Of a DNA stretch of 64,000 nucleotides, positions 45,530 through 55,734 are shown piece by piece (the stretch's first letter is position 1; each line of letters starts with the position of its first letter). The stretch comes from Verticillium longisporum. Lineage: Eukaryota; Ascomycota; Sordariomycetes; Glomerellales; Plectosphaerellaceae. Location: the NCBI GenBank assembly GCA_019188255.1, contig JAETXT010000001.1, positions 4,464,001 to 4,528,000 on the forward strand, read 5' to 3'. A program made the position numbers and the translations under genes. The notes under the pieces are model-generated. The model was given only the letters and a program-made list of their open reading frames with translations. It was not told the origin of the DNA and searched no databases.

Positions 45530-46242
45530 TCATAGAATCTCTTCGTCAAGTTCGTCACTCGCCGGCGCAGCAGCAGCAGCAGCAGCAGTCTCCTTCCCTG
45601 CCACAACCGGCGCAGCATCCATCTCCTCGTCCGTCTCGGCCTCCTTGTCCCCCTCGTCCTCGCCAGCCGCCGCAGCGTCCCTGACATGCTCGTCCTCGTC
45701 GGCCGAGTCGTTCTCGGCCGCCATCAGCGCGCGCCTGACCTCGTCAAGCGACTTCTTGTTGACGTCCTCCCAGTTCTTGGCCCGGCCCTGGATGACCTTG
45801 GAGTGGCCCCTGCTCTTCTCCTTCTTGTTGGCGGTGCGGTCCATGATGGCCTCGGCGCGGTCGGCGCCCTTTTCGGCACGACGGCGGGCCTTGGTGCTGA
45901 GCACGGCCTTGCGGCCGGCCTTGCTCCTCTTGGTGATGCCGGCGCCGTGCTGGGCCTGCAGGACCGAGGGGCGCGCATCGACAGACTCGGCGGGCGCCTT
46001 GACGTTCTTGAGCGACTTGTCCGTGTCAATGTCCACGTCCGTCTCGCGGCGCGCGGCGCGGGAGTGCTTGGAGGGGGCTGCCGTCTCGTCAGTGCTGTGG
46101 TCTGTGTGCCGTGTTCTGCTGGGGAGGGGCCTCGAAGGACACGGCGGGCAGAGGAGGGCAGAGGAGGGCAGGGGAGGGCAGAGGCCTGGACGGCATCGGG
46201 CAACATACCTTTCGCCTTCTTTGAGATGCCGGGTTTCGCCAT
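45530..46242 (-). CDS. ALB1: Ribosome assembly factor ALB1
   Basis: Shuttling pre-60S factor that pairs with Arx1 near the exit tunnel and aids export of the large subunit. Two exons: 46242-46209 (MAKPGISKKAK) and 46101-45530, with a 107-bp intron starting GTATGT; 201 residues. Several AG acceptors are possible; only the one after GGCACACAG keeps the frame, giving DHSTDETAAPSKHSRAARRE. Diagnostic Alb1 segments: SKHSRAARRE, DTDKSLKNVKAP, SVDARPSVL, KARRRAEKGADRAEAIMDRT. The C-terminus is acidic with an Ala run (AAAAAAAP). Divergent with the ubiquitin protease gene, starts 578 bp apart. The exact acceptor is the least certain point. Confidence 0.92.
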
Positions 46243-46820
46243 TGTGATTTCTTCTGCGGCTGGTCCCTGGATCTCGCCGTGGTGCAGGAGAGGAGCGCGG
46301 CACGGCGAAGAGCGCCAGCGCCAGCTGCATCGCACATTCTCTTTCTGCGGCGACAAAAGCGTGGGGTTCAAGAAAATTCCTTATCTTATCTGCGATGCAC
46401 CACGAATGCACCCCCAAGGCCGCCAGATGAAAGGAATAGAAGGAATAGACGCAAGAAATAGAGGGGGGCTTGGGGGGCTTGGGGGGCCAGCCACGGGGTC
46501 AGGTCTGAGGGGGTCAGGTCTACAGTGCTCTCGCTCAGTCGGCGGCCAAGGATGACCGGCTTCCACTCTTGCCCTCCACAGCCTGTGTGCCTATGCTGGC
46601 CCTTCGCAACTACATCTCCGCCTCTCAACATCCTCTCCAGCTTCGTCCAACACCCCGGTTCGTACGGAACCGGTACCGGCTTGTCCCAGTCTCAGCATGG
46701 AATTTCATGTCTTTTTCTCTTGCAGCTAAACGTCGTCAAAACAACGACGCCCTTGCACCTCTCTGCATCCCATTGGCGACGGGCTTTCACGTGTCGCATC
46801 ACCACCAAACACCTCCCAGC
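46243..46820. other. Bidirectional promoter, ALB1 / ubiquitin protease
   Basis: 578 bp between divergent start codons. Contains a G-rich direct repeat (GGGGGGCTTGGGGGGCTTGG, about 46462-46486) and two copies of GGGTCAGGTCT near 46496-46520. No other gene. Confidence 0.5.
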
Positions 46821-49028
46821 ATGAATTCCCAACGATCCCAGTCGAGCTACCTCTACAAGAACCCCGATGCCCTCCGATCGCCTTATACGCTCGATACCAT
46901 CAGAGACAGAATTTACGAACCGACTTTCCTCATCTCCCTCGCCGCCCTCTTCGTCACCACCGTCCTCCTCACCACCTCCCTTCGAGGTGGCGCCCTGTGG
47001 GACGCCCTTGCCCACGTCCTGCCCTACCGACTGCTCTACGTCCTCGAGAACTGGCTGCGCCCGCCGCTGGTCCCACGCCCCATGCTGCAGGGCCCTGCGC
47101 GCACCCATGCCGTCAAGAGTGACATGATGCAGAAGATTCTCGGCATGGACAGACCCGGCGGCGGCATCATGAACACCGTCTCGCAAGCTGGCCAGCGTGG
47201 CCTCACCTCCATGTCGGGCGCCATGATGGCCTTCAAGGCCGACTCGGAGAGCCCGCCGGGCCTCGGCAACCTCGACAACTCGTGCTACCAGAACAGCATC
47301 CTCCAGGGGCTCGCCTCGCTGAAGCCCCTACCACGGTACCTCTCCGAGCAGCTTCGCGACGCCGACCTCGACCGCAGGAGATATGACGCCACCGTCACGC
47401 TGCGTGGCTTGATCGCAGACCTCAACAGCGTCGAGAACAACGGGAGAACGCTGTGGACGCCCAGTTCCCTGAAGAACATGAGCACCTGGCAGCAGCAGGA
47501 CGCGCAGGAATACTTCTCCAAACTGCTGGACGAGATTGACAAGGAGATTGCCAAGGCCGGGATGCGTAAAAACAGCTTGCCGTCCCTCGACACCAGCGCG
47601 ACGGCCGCAGCGGCACCCACCGCAGCCAGCGCCCCGGACGACACCAACGTGAGCCAGCACAGCGACGACAGCGGCTACCAGAGCGTTTCCACCCTGTCGA
47701 GGGCAACCTCGGCTGTCAAGCTCGCCAGGAACCCCCTCGAGGGCCTCGTCGCACAGAGGGTCGCATGCGTGCAGTGCGGCCACTCGGACGGCCTCGCCAT
47801 GATCCCCTTCAACTGTCTGACCCTCAGCCTTGGCCTCAACTCGGCCGAGCACGACCTCTACGAACTCCTCGACGCGTACGCCAACATTGAATCCATCGAA
47901 GGTGTCGAGTGCGGCAAGTGCACCCTTCTCAAAGTGCGCAAGCTCCTCAACATTCTCATCGAGCGCAACCCCGGAACGGGCAGCGAGATGCCCCGATCCC
48001 GCCTCGCTGCCGTCGAGGAGGCGTTTGAGAATGACGATTTCGAAGACAAGACCATTACGGAGAAGTGCAAAGTCTCGGCATCCCACAAGGTCACCTCGAC
48101 CAAGACGAAGCAGACGGTCATCGCGCGCCCGCCGCAGAGCCTGGCGATCCACATGAATCGCTCCGCCTTTGACGAGAACACGGGGCACATGTGGAAGAAC
48201 GGCGCCGCCGTCCGGTTCCCGCCCACGCTGGACCTGGGGCCGTGGTGCCTCGGCAGCGCGGGGACCTACGCGCGCGTCACGCCGGACGAAGAGCCCGGCA
48301 CCAGTGGCGCCAGTGGCCGTGGGCTGCCCCAAGTCAAGCCTGCGCGCCCGGACGAGGAGGAGTGGCTGCTCAACCCGCGCAGCTCCATGGTCGCCGGCGA
48401 CAAGGGCCAGTCCAAGATGACGGGTCCCCTGTACGAGCTGCAGGCCGTGGTCACGCATTTCGGCAGGCACGAGAACGGGCACTACATCTGCTACCGCAAG
48501 TTTCCGCGCTCCTCCCCGCCCACGCAGGTCGCGCCGACAAAACACATGGACGCCGACGGCGGCATGGAGCTCAAACCCATAGCCATCGAGCAGGCCGGGA
48601 CCCAGGAGGCGGGGGCGGAGGCGGAGGCGGCGGCGCAGGACGAAGAGGTCGAGATGGACTGGTGGCGTCTCAGCGACGAGACGGTCCGCAAGGTAGACGA
48701 GGATCACGTCCTCTCGCAGGGCGGTGTCTTCATGCTCTTCTACGACTGCGTCGATGCGCGCAGCGTTCTCACGTCGCAGGCAGACGCCGAGGCCGACGCC
48801 GAGGCCGACGGCCCCCAAGCAGAAGATGAGAGCACCGCGCTCGCAGACCGCGCGGTGCCCGCGGCCAAGGCCCCGGAACAGGCGGCACCGTTCAAGACGG
48901 GCGGCGCTGCCGAGGGGCCCGAAGGGGAACCCTCCGCCGCAGACCTGCCGCGGGGCGGCGCCACTGACGCGTCACCAGACGCACCAGCGGCTCTGTCCGT
49001 CGGGGGATCAGGCCAATGTCAGCCCTAG
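46821..49028 (+). CDS. Membrane-anchored ubiquitin-specific protease (Ubp1/USP30-like)
   Basis: Removes ubiquitin from proteins. One exon, 735 residues from MNSQRSQSS; the frame is open further upstream, but that Met begins the expected short N-terminus. One hydrophobic segment at about 36-56 (TFLISLAALFVTTVLLTTSL) anchors the protein, as in yeast Ubp1. The USP domain begins at about 141. The Cys box GLGNLDNSCYQNSILQGLASL carries the nucleophile C155. Paired CxxC zinc-finger ligands follow (VACVQCG and VECGKC). The His box has H554 in HENGHYICY, and WWRLSDE follows with the polar third residue. The last about 100 residues are Ala/Asp/Glu-rich and poorly conserved. The Cys box has D where most USPs have G (NLGNTC). 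Subcellular target (ER or mitochondrial surface) is inferred, not seen. Confidence 0.93.
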   Translation: MNSQRSQSSYLYKNPDALRSPYTLDTIRDRIYEPTFLISLAALFVTTVLLTTSLRGGALWDALAHVLPYRLLYVLENWLRPPLVPRPMLQGPARTHAVKSDMMQKILGMDRPGGGIMNTVSQAGQRGLTSMSGAMMAFKADSESPPGLGNLDNSCYQNSILQGLASLKPLPRYLSEQLRDADLDRRRYDATVTLRGLIADLNSVENNGRTLWTPSSLKNMSTWQQQDAQEYFSKLLDEIDKEIAKAGMRKNSLPSLDTSATAAAAPTAASAPDDTNVSQHSDDSGYQSVSTLSRATSAVKLARNPLEGLVAQRVACVQCGHSDGLAMIPFNCLTLSLGLNSAEHDLYELLDAYANIESIEGVECGKCTLLKVRKLLNILIERNPGTGSEMPRSRLAAVEEAFENDDFEDKTITEKCKVSASHKVTSTKTKQTVIARPPQSLAIHMNRSAFDENTGHMWKNGAAVRFPPTLDLGPWCLGSAGTYARVTPDEEPGTSGASGRGLPQVKPARPDEEEWLLNPRSSMVAGDKGQSKMTGPLYELQAVVTHFGRHENGHYICYRKFPRSSPPTQVAPTKHMDADGGMELKPIAIEQAGTQEAGAEAEAAAQDEEVEMDWWRLSDETVRKVDEDHVLSQGGVFMLFYDCVDARSVLTSQADAEADAEADGPQAEDESTALADRAVPAAKAPEQAAPFKTGGAAEGPEGEPSAADLPRGGATDASPDAPAALSVGGSGQCQP

Positions 49029-52000
49029 CAAGCCGACTCCCCGCCATGACAGTGCCCAGGGACTGTTGCTACCCGTTCCTGCTGCCGCCTCGGCTACGTA
49101 GGACACGCCGTAGAGCGCAGTAGCAGAACACGGGAGAGGAGGGACGAGAAGGCGGCAGTGGAAGTGTTGAACATGGGTGCGACACATACCGCTTCGCCAC
49201 CCCGTACAAGTCGTTATTTCAAGGGGGTGGGATAAGGGGAAATTGGGGGACTATTATGATTTTCGGCATAGCGATGGCGTTAGGCGGGCTGACACTTCGG
49301 CATCGTATAGGCACTACACGTGCACCACTCTATTGGTTCTAAGTCGTCCAGGGGGGGGGGCTCTTCAAGAGCACCTTGGTCGCTACACGGTATATCGTGG
49401 CATTCAGTTCATCAGAGGTTTTCTGGACTTCATTCCACCAGGCGACTGTGCCCCCTTCCGTTGTGACATACCATGCATGACAGGCTCCCTGCCAGATGCC
49501 AGAAAAAGGGCGTAGGAGAGACAGCGTCTGCTGAAACGATGCGAACCCAGCTCATGATCCTTGCGTACATGTACAACCCCCAAAAATTGCCCAGGTGGAA
49601 GAAAAAAAAAGAATCATCCGGCAAGCTTCGCCCCCCATTGCAGTGTATTCCGCCGCAGGCTGGCCGCTATCTTGATCCCTGCCTCGCACGTTCCCCCTTG
49701 GCCCGGCTACTTCGGTATGGCGCGTCTGTCTTCGCTTAGACGTTACCAGGGCCCTTGGCCGACACTCGCGGCGGACGAGGGGGCCTCAATTCTGCGCAGC
49801 CATTGTACCGACCGACGGTGCTGCCCCGCAGGGCTGCAGCCATATTCAAGCACCCTGTGAAGCTCCCGCCAGCTGGACCCCTTCTAATTGCCCCACCGCT
49901 GCCGCTTGGTCACCGTCGCGTACCATGTATTCCAGGCAGCCTCTTTCCCTGCCCCGCGGTTGCAGCTCAGACGTTGGGATTTCGAGAAGGACATCAAACA
50001 CGGCCGAGGTGGGATGCGCATCCCTTCCAATTGAACTTCATGGGTTATATCGTCCATGCAAATGAGCAGCAAGAATGGTGCGTGCGAGTCAACGCGTCCT
50101 ACAACTCCAAAGGCTTTCCTGGCGTCCAGGGGCCAAAGGGACGTTCTTTTTAGGGTTTCGCTGTAGGAACGAGCATCCATGAGGCGAGCTTCAAACATTG
50201 CTAGCCGACATGTGTCTTTCTGTGGGTCGCGAGTGAGCGTGTCATGTATCGGTGGTTGTTAAAAGGAGTTGCTCCGGGATTGTTGACTGTTGCTCGTCCT
50301 CGGCTGGATGCTCCTCCCTGGCAAAGTCGCCGTGCCTCGCTGTGCTTCGCCGCATCTCCATCATGGTTGGCCCCAAAGCTCATCCTTCAAGGTCGTCTTG
50401 GCCGGGTCTTGAGCCTTGCCCTGGGGAGCCTGACGCATATGGGGTAGTACAGTTTTATACTTCTCTTATTCCGCGTCAAATGCAAGGTCGATATTCAAGA
50501 ACGGCCATAGCCGAAGGGCTCGCTGGAGATGGTCGTATTTGGCACCGTCCTGTACCTGTACATCCGCGAACGAGATTGACTGCCGCCACGATGCCGATGC
50601 CAGATGCCAAATAATCTCTGGAGCGCCTTATTGTTTGGACCTGTGAAGGTCGAATATTGAGACCAAAATAGAAGCAAGTTGGGTTTTCCTCCCTCTGCCA
50701 GAGGACTCTATTGCACAGAGAATCTGGTGTTCCAGGGCGGATCCATGTTGAGGACGGGTTTCTCCGAGATCTTGGGCTTCAAACAGGTCTTCGTAGCTAT
50801 ATTATTGCAAAAGCGCCGTCCCCTGTTGCAAGGGTGAGTGAGTTTCGGCACATGTCAAGGGCGGCCAGGTGATTTTATGCGTACAACCACACCATAAGCT
50901 TAAGGCTCGGGATATTCATTGCCACAACCAACAGCCGAAATCATGTAATAAATGGTGCTGGCCAACAAGCCCTCGAGATGCTTCTTGGCTGGGCAACCTG
51001 TGTTACGTCGGGCGTTAACACGTGCCTAAAAGGGAGACGGTAAATCAACCGACAAGGACTGAGGATGCATCGTTGAAAGCTATTGTTGGCGGGTGCAAAC
51101 CGCGGCAATGCCATGAGGGGGGCCGTTGATATCAAGACCCGCGATTCTGCCGTCGCCGCCTATGGTGCCATGGAAAGACAGAGGCGATGAGGTTGGAGGA
51201 GTTTCAGAGAAAAATCACTACATGTACTCCAGCGACTGCTGCCGAAAGCCAGCAGTGCGAAGACGTCATGCATGGTGGCGCCGGCGCGGATGGTGTCGCG
51301 TCCATCACCGCCGACGCATTTCTCCCTTCCCAGGAATGATTGTGCGCAGGGTCGCCAATGTGAAGAAGTTAGAATTTGGCTCCAAGTCGCATCAGAAGTG
51401 GGAAGGAATCTGGCTTCATCAAATAGCACTGTTCGTTTTGATGTCACAGGGTTGATGAATGTAACCAGGTCAAACGTGGCTGGGCTATGTTGAGCAATAT
51501 GCTGCAGAGAAAACCGCGACTCCAAGCCCCAAATCGTGACAAGTCATCTGCGAGCTGCGAATACCTACAAGTCGGGACCCAAAAGGTCGACCGGCCTGCT
51601 ACAAGCACGTCGACGGGCGTCAAATACCGAAGCTGAGAAGGGAGGGCAGCTTGGTGATTGGTCTTCGAATGCCAGGCGCAGGGCGACAGCGGGCGGGGAT
51701 GGAGACTCAGGGTCCGGCCGAGCATCCGGGACGCGTGGTCGTATACGGGATGGAGATTCCCAGCCTCAGAAACAGCTAGGTCGGGTTGAGGCTAGATCAG
51801 GGGCGTGAAGCTTTTCGGTTGTCGCCATGAGTAAGTACTTACCGTGGGTAAAGCACGCACATGACGGAGGTCCAGGACAGAAGAGGCTCAGTACCGGCTC
51901 CAGCCGATCGCGCCAGGCTAACGAAGCTTGACTGTGCGCATAGAAAATACATGGGACAACGCAGGCACCAGCCAAAGCAAGGGGAAGGGGCCAGCGGTCT

Positions 52001-53771
52001 GGTCGGTCAGGTACGAGGACCTCGTTCTGGCTTGGCTAAAAGCAAAGGCCCCCCAGCTTCTCATGTCATTACCTAAGGCACAATTTTCCATTCCAGCCAA
52101 TGATGAGAAACGATCATTGATTGCTGCTGCCAAGAGATTGCTTGATTTAAGCCCTGCGATTCCCGGCCCCGGCAGGAACAAGGGGGTGGTAGTCTACCAT
52201 GTACGAACGAAAGGGAATGTACGATCCAGGCCCTGAACGGCTGGTCTTCTTATCAGTCGTTGCTCCTGGCGCCGGAATACGAGGGCAGGAAAGGATGGCC
52301 CATCGTAGGCAACAACCATAGTTTTCCTTCGAGCGCAATGCTCCTGGCCGCCCCCTCCCTGGCCTGTCCATGCACTAACCCCCACCTGCACCTGCCCTCT
52401 CCTGGCTCTGTGCCTGCCTCCTTTTCCCAAAAGCAGCAGTTCAGGCACCCATTTAACGATTCCCGTCTTGTTCTCCTGCTCCCCCTTTTGCTGCCGCCTT
52501 TCCGCCTTCCGTTAGCCGATTGAGACTTCCCTGAACTCTCTCTCTCTCTCTCTCTCTCTCTCCACACCCACACCACCATCTTCGTCTCCCATCGCATCGG
52601 CTAAGTTATCTGGCTTTTTCGCCGCCCATCCTCCTGACCTCGATCCTGTATTTGTGTCGATCGGCTGTTTTTCATCATTAGCTACCTTCATCGCTGCCCA
52701 TCTTTTTGTTCTCCATCTCCACGTCCCGTGTTCCACGCCGCGCCGTTATCCCCTGATCCTTGATTGCTTATCTAAGGAGGAAAAGCCAAGCCCATCAAGT
52801 GGACTCGGACCGTCACCACCCCATCACATCAACAAGAACAAACCAACAATCCCATCTACTACCAGCACGGCCTTTGCGTTCACAGCATTCTGCGCCCTGG
52901 GCATCCTTTCCGCCCGTTCTTGCACACAACGTGCCTTGAGCTTCTCTGAGCTTCGCGAGAACAACTCCATAACCACAATTTTCCTCGGCAATCTTGCCCT
53001 GGATACGACCCTCTCATTTCGGAACATTCGGTTTTCGCCACATTCTGCACCTGCAGCTCATTGACCTTATCAGCAACACGTCCCAACCCCAACAACCCTG
53101 CCAACGAACGAGACGGGCCTCCTCATCTGAGCTTGCTCACGTACCCGTGCTTCTCAGTAGCCCAGCCACATCTCCGTGTCTCCATTTTGCTGCGATCGGC
53201 GCGCGCAAGAGAAAAAATTCCGGCACTCTCCTTTCTCCTCAATACCATCATCTCGATAGCGTGGCACCAGTCCCAATCGCGTGTCATCGACGTACCCATC
53301 CGGTCGCGAACGCTGCGTTAGTGCATCTCCCTGGAGCACTGAAAAAGAACCTACAACCCTGGACCAGCCAGCCGACCAGCCAGCCAGCCGCTCTCTTGCA
53401 GCAGCCAATCCCTCGTAGCACAGCCCACTTTCTTCTTCTCCCACGCCGCTGAGGCCCTCCCATCCTGTCATTCGCGCAACCTCGTTCCGCTGTCACGAAC
53501 CTTCCCCTTCACTCACCTCACCTCTCACTTCCCTCCCTTTCCACTCGAGCGCCGTGCACTTTGGGCGCCAACGTTTCGAGAGCGTCTATAGCGGGATTAC
53601 CTGTGGCATTTGCTTCCATCTTCACTCGACTGCCAGCCTCTGCATCACCTTCTCACAAGCAAGCCGTATACTGCGCCTTGGCCTGTCCAACCTCCGGGTG
53701 CTGCTCCGATCCGTCCTCCACTCAGCACTTCTTGGCCCGCTACTCTTGAGACTTCACCCTCCGTCGCCGCC
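49029..53771. other. Gene-free interval upstream of transporter gene
   Basis: 4.7 kb without a supported coding frame. The proximal 1.2 kb (about 52500-53771) is pyrimidine-rich and probably the promoter and long 5' leader of the transporter gene; the first part holds the 3' UTR of the protease gene. A CT microsatellite lies at 52536-52562. Confidence 0.5.
52536..52562. repeat. (CT)n microsatellite
   Basis: Thirteen CT units in the pyrimidine-rich region about 1.2 kb before the transporter start; such tracts are common in fungal promoters. Confidence 0.88.
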
Positions 53772-55154
53772 ATGTCGTCCTCCCGCCCGTCTTCCCCGGC
53801 TCAGGTCCTCCCCTTGACGGAGAAGCCTGCAAGCGCGAGTTACTCATTACACCCAGCCTTCTACATTGGGTACGTCGTCGTCGTCGTCACCGTTGGTCCT
53901 GTCGCCTCCCATGTGTTGCCCGCTAACCGGTCCTAGCGCCTGGATCTTCTTCTCAAACTCGACGATCCTGTTCAACAAATGGCTTCTTGACACGGCAGGC
54001 TTCAGTAAGTTCCCTCGGCTGTGGATGTTGAATCCTCACTAACCAAGTCGCAGAATATCGTACGTTTCCATGAGTGTTCATCGCCAGTGCTCTCTCTCTC
54101 CGCCAGGTCCTTGTCTACGTGCTAACACTTCGCAGCTGTCATTCTTACTTGCTGGCATCTCATTTTTGCCACTGTCGCAACACAGATTCTCGCGCGCACG
54201 ACGACTCTTCTCGACAACCGCCACCAGGTCAAGATGACTGGCCGCACGTATCTCCGTGCCGTTGTGCCCATCGGCTTGTTATACTCTGGATCTCTCGTCT
54301 GCTCAAACTTGGTCTACATGTATCTCTCCGTCGCCTTCATCCAGATGCTCAAGGCTGGTGCCCCCGTGGCCGTTCTTTTCGCATCCTGGGCTTTTGGCGT
54401 CGCCGATCCTGATCTGAACACGCTCTACAACATTCTCTTCATCGTGGCCGGCGTTGCCCTTGCCTCTCTGGGAGAGATCGAGTTCTCGATCGTCGGCTTC
54501 ATGTTCCAGGTTGCCGGCATTGTCTTCGAGGCTGTCCGTCTTGTCATGATCCAGGTCCTGCTGAAGGGTGATGAGTCTGCTCAGAAGATGGACCCTCTGG
54601 TCAGCCTGTACTACTACGCTCCCGTCTGCGCCGTCACCAACTTTTTCGTCGCCGCCATTGCCGAGTTCCACCGATTTGAATATGCCGATTTCGAGAAGAC
54701 CGGCTTCATCATTCTCATCCTCAACGCCAGCGTGGCTTTCGGCCTCAACGTCGCCAGTGTCTTCCTCATCGGCAAGACGTCTTCACTCGTCATGACCCTG
54801 ACTGGAATTTTGAAGAACATTCTCCTCATTGGCGTTTCCGTTCTCATCTGGAACACGTCGGTTTCCGCCATGCAGTGCTTCGGCTACCTTCTCGCCCTCT
54901 TCGGCCTCGTCGTCTACTCTACCGGCCTTGACCAACTGAAGACGCACGCTGCCAACACATTGATCTGGGCTCGCAATGCCGCTACGCAAGGGGGCGATGA
55001 CGGCCGTCTCTCGCCGCTCGTGCGCCGCACGCTTGTCATTGCCGTTGTCGCCTTCGTTTTCGTCGCCCTTGTCATGGGCTACATGTACGGTGGCTCGCGC
55101 GACTTCCTCGTGGCTGGCGCCGCCGCGGCCCAAGACGGAGCTGGCGGACAGTAG
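53772..55154 (+). CDS. Triose-phosphate/nucleotide-sugar transporter family protein
   Basis: Drug/metabolite-superfamily carrier of the TPT (SLC35-like) group, expected in Golgi or ER membranes to exchange phosphorylated sugars or nucleotide sugars. Four exons: 53772-53869, 53937-54004, 54054-54059 and 54136-55154, phases matching, 396 residues. Exon 3 is only 6 nt (AATATC) and restores the family motif: GF joined to KYPVILTCWHLIFATVATQ. About ten membrane spans are visible, including AWIFFSNSTILFNKWLL, the LVYMYLSVAFIQMLKAGAPV pore helix, SLVMTLTGILKNILLIGVSV and FGYLLALFGLVVYS. A C-terminal hydrophobic segment LVIAVVAFVFVALVMGYMYG is an extra span near the end. The substrate cannot be deduced. 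Without the microexon the frame fails, so the start region is often mispredicted. Confidence 0.92.
54054..54059 (+). other. 6-nt microexon of the transporter gene
   Basis: AATATC lies between an intron ending GTCGCAG and another starting GTACGT. Joined to the flanking exons it encodes Lys-Tyr plus one base, restoring the conserved GFKYPVILT. The 49-bp and 76-bp introns on either side are of normal fungal size, with CACTAACC and GCTAACA branch sites. Confidence 0.82.
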
Positions 55155-55734
55155 ACGGCAGGTCGGAAACAATTTAGACATATACGAGTGGGGATCGGAT
55201 TATGAATGGCAGCAGACCTGCTCGTCTTCGGGCTGGAGCAGGGAGGCGCCTCGTGATTTTTTTGCTTATGAATACGGCAACAGCATGGAGTTTTTCGACG
55301 CAGACGTAAAAGTCTGAGTACGGCACGGGGTTCTCTTTCCGGGGCTTTGGCGCTGTTTGGACAGTTGGGTGGTCGGGGGTGTTTTCTGAATAATGTGCAA
55401 TTGTAATCATGTAGACTTGCCACATGGCGATGGATTCAAGACGAATGAGACTGACGTCTCTGTTATCATGATATCTTGCTCAAGAATTGCATGACGTGTT
55501 GCATGAGGTCAAGGAACGCAAAGGACAGACGAGCAAGAGAAGAGCAGCTTTGACAGGTGCCATCATAACAATAATTCTACAGCGAGCCCTAATATCCGTC
55601 TTGCCCATAAACCGAGGTGAACTTCGTGTAAGGCCCAAACAAAAGTACATGAGTAATAAACACACCCAAAGTCCTGCAGACTCGTAAAGACCAAAAGAGA
55701 AAGAAAAAGAGAAACCCAGCGGATGATTGACTGA
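55155..55734. other. Convergent intergenic region
   Basis: 580 bp between the transporter stop and the SHG1-type stop. Expected to hold both 3' UTRs; AT-richer near 55480-55700. No gene recognised. Confidence 0.5.

Noticed and set aside
47328..48818. 496-codon minus-strand frame
   Set aside because: Antisense shadow of the ubiquitin protease gene.
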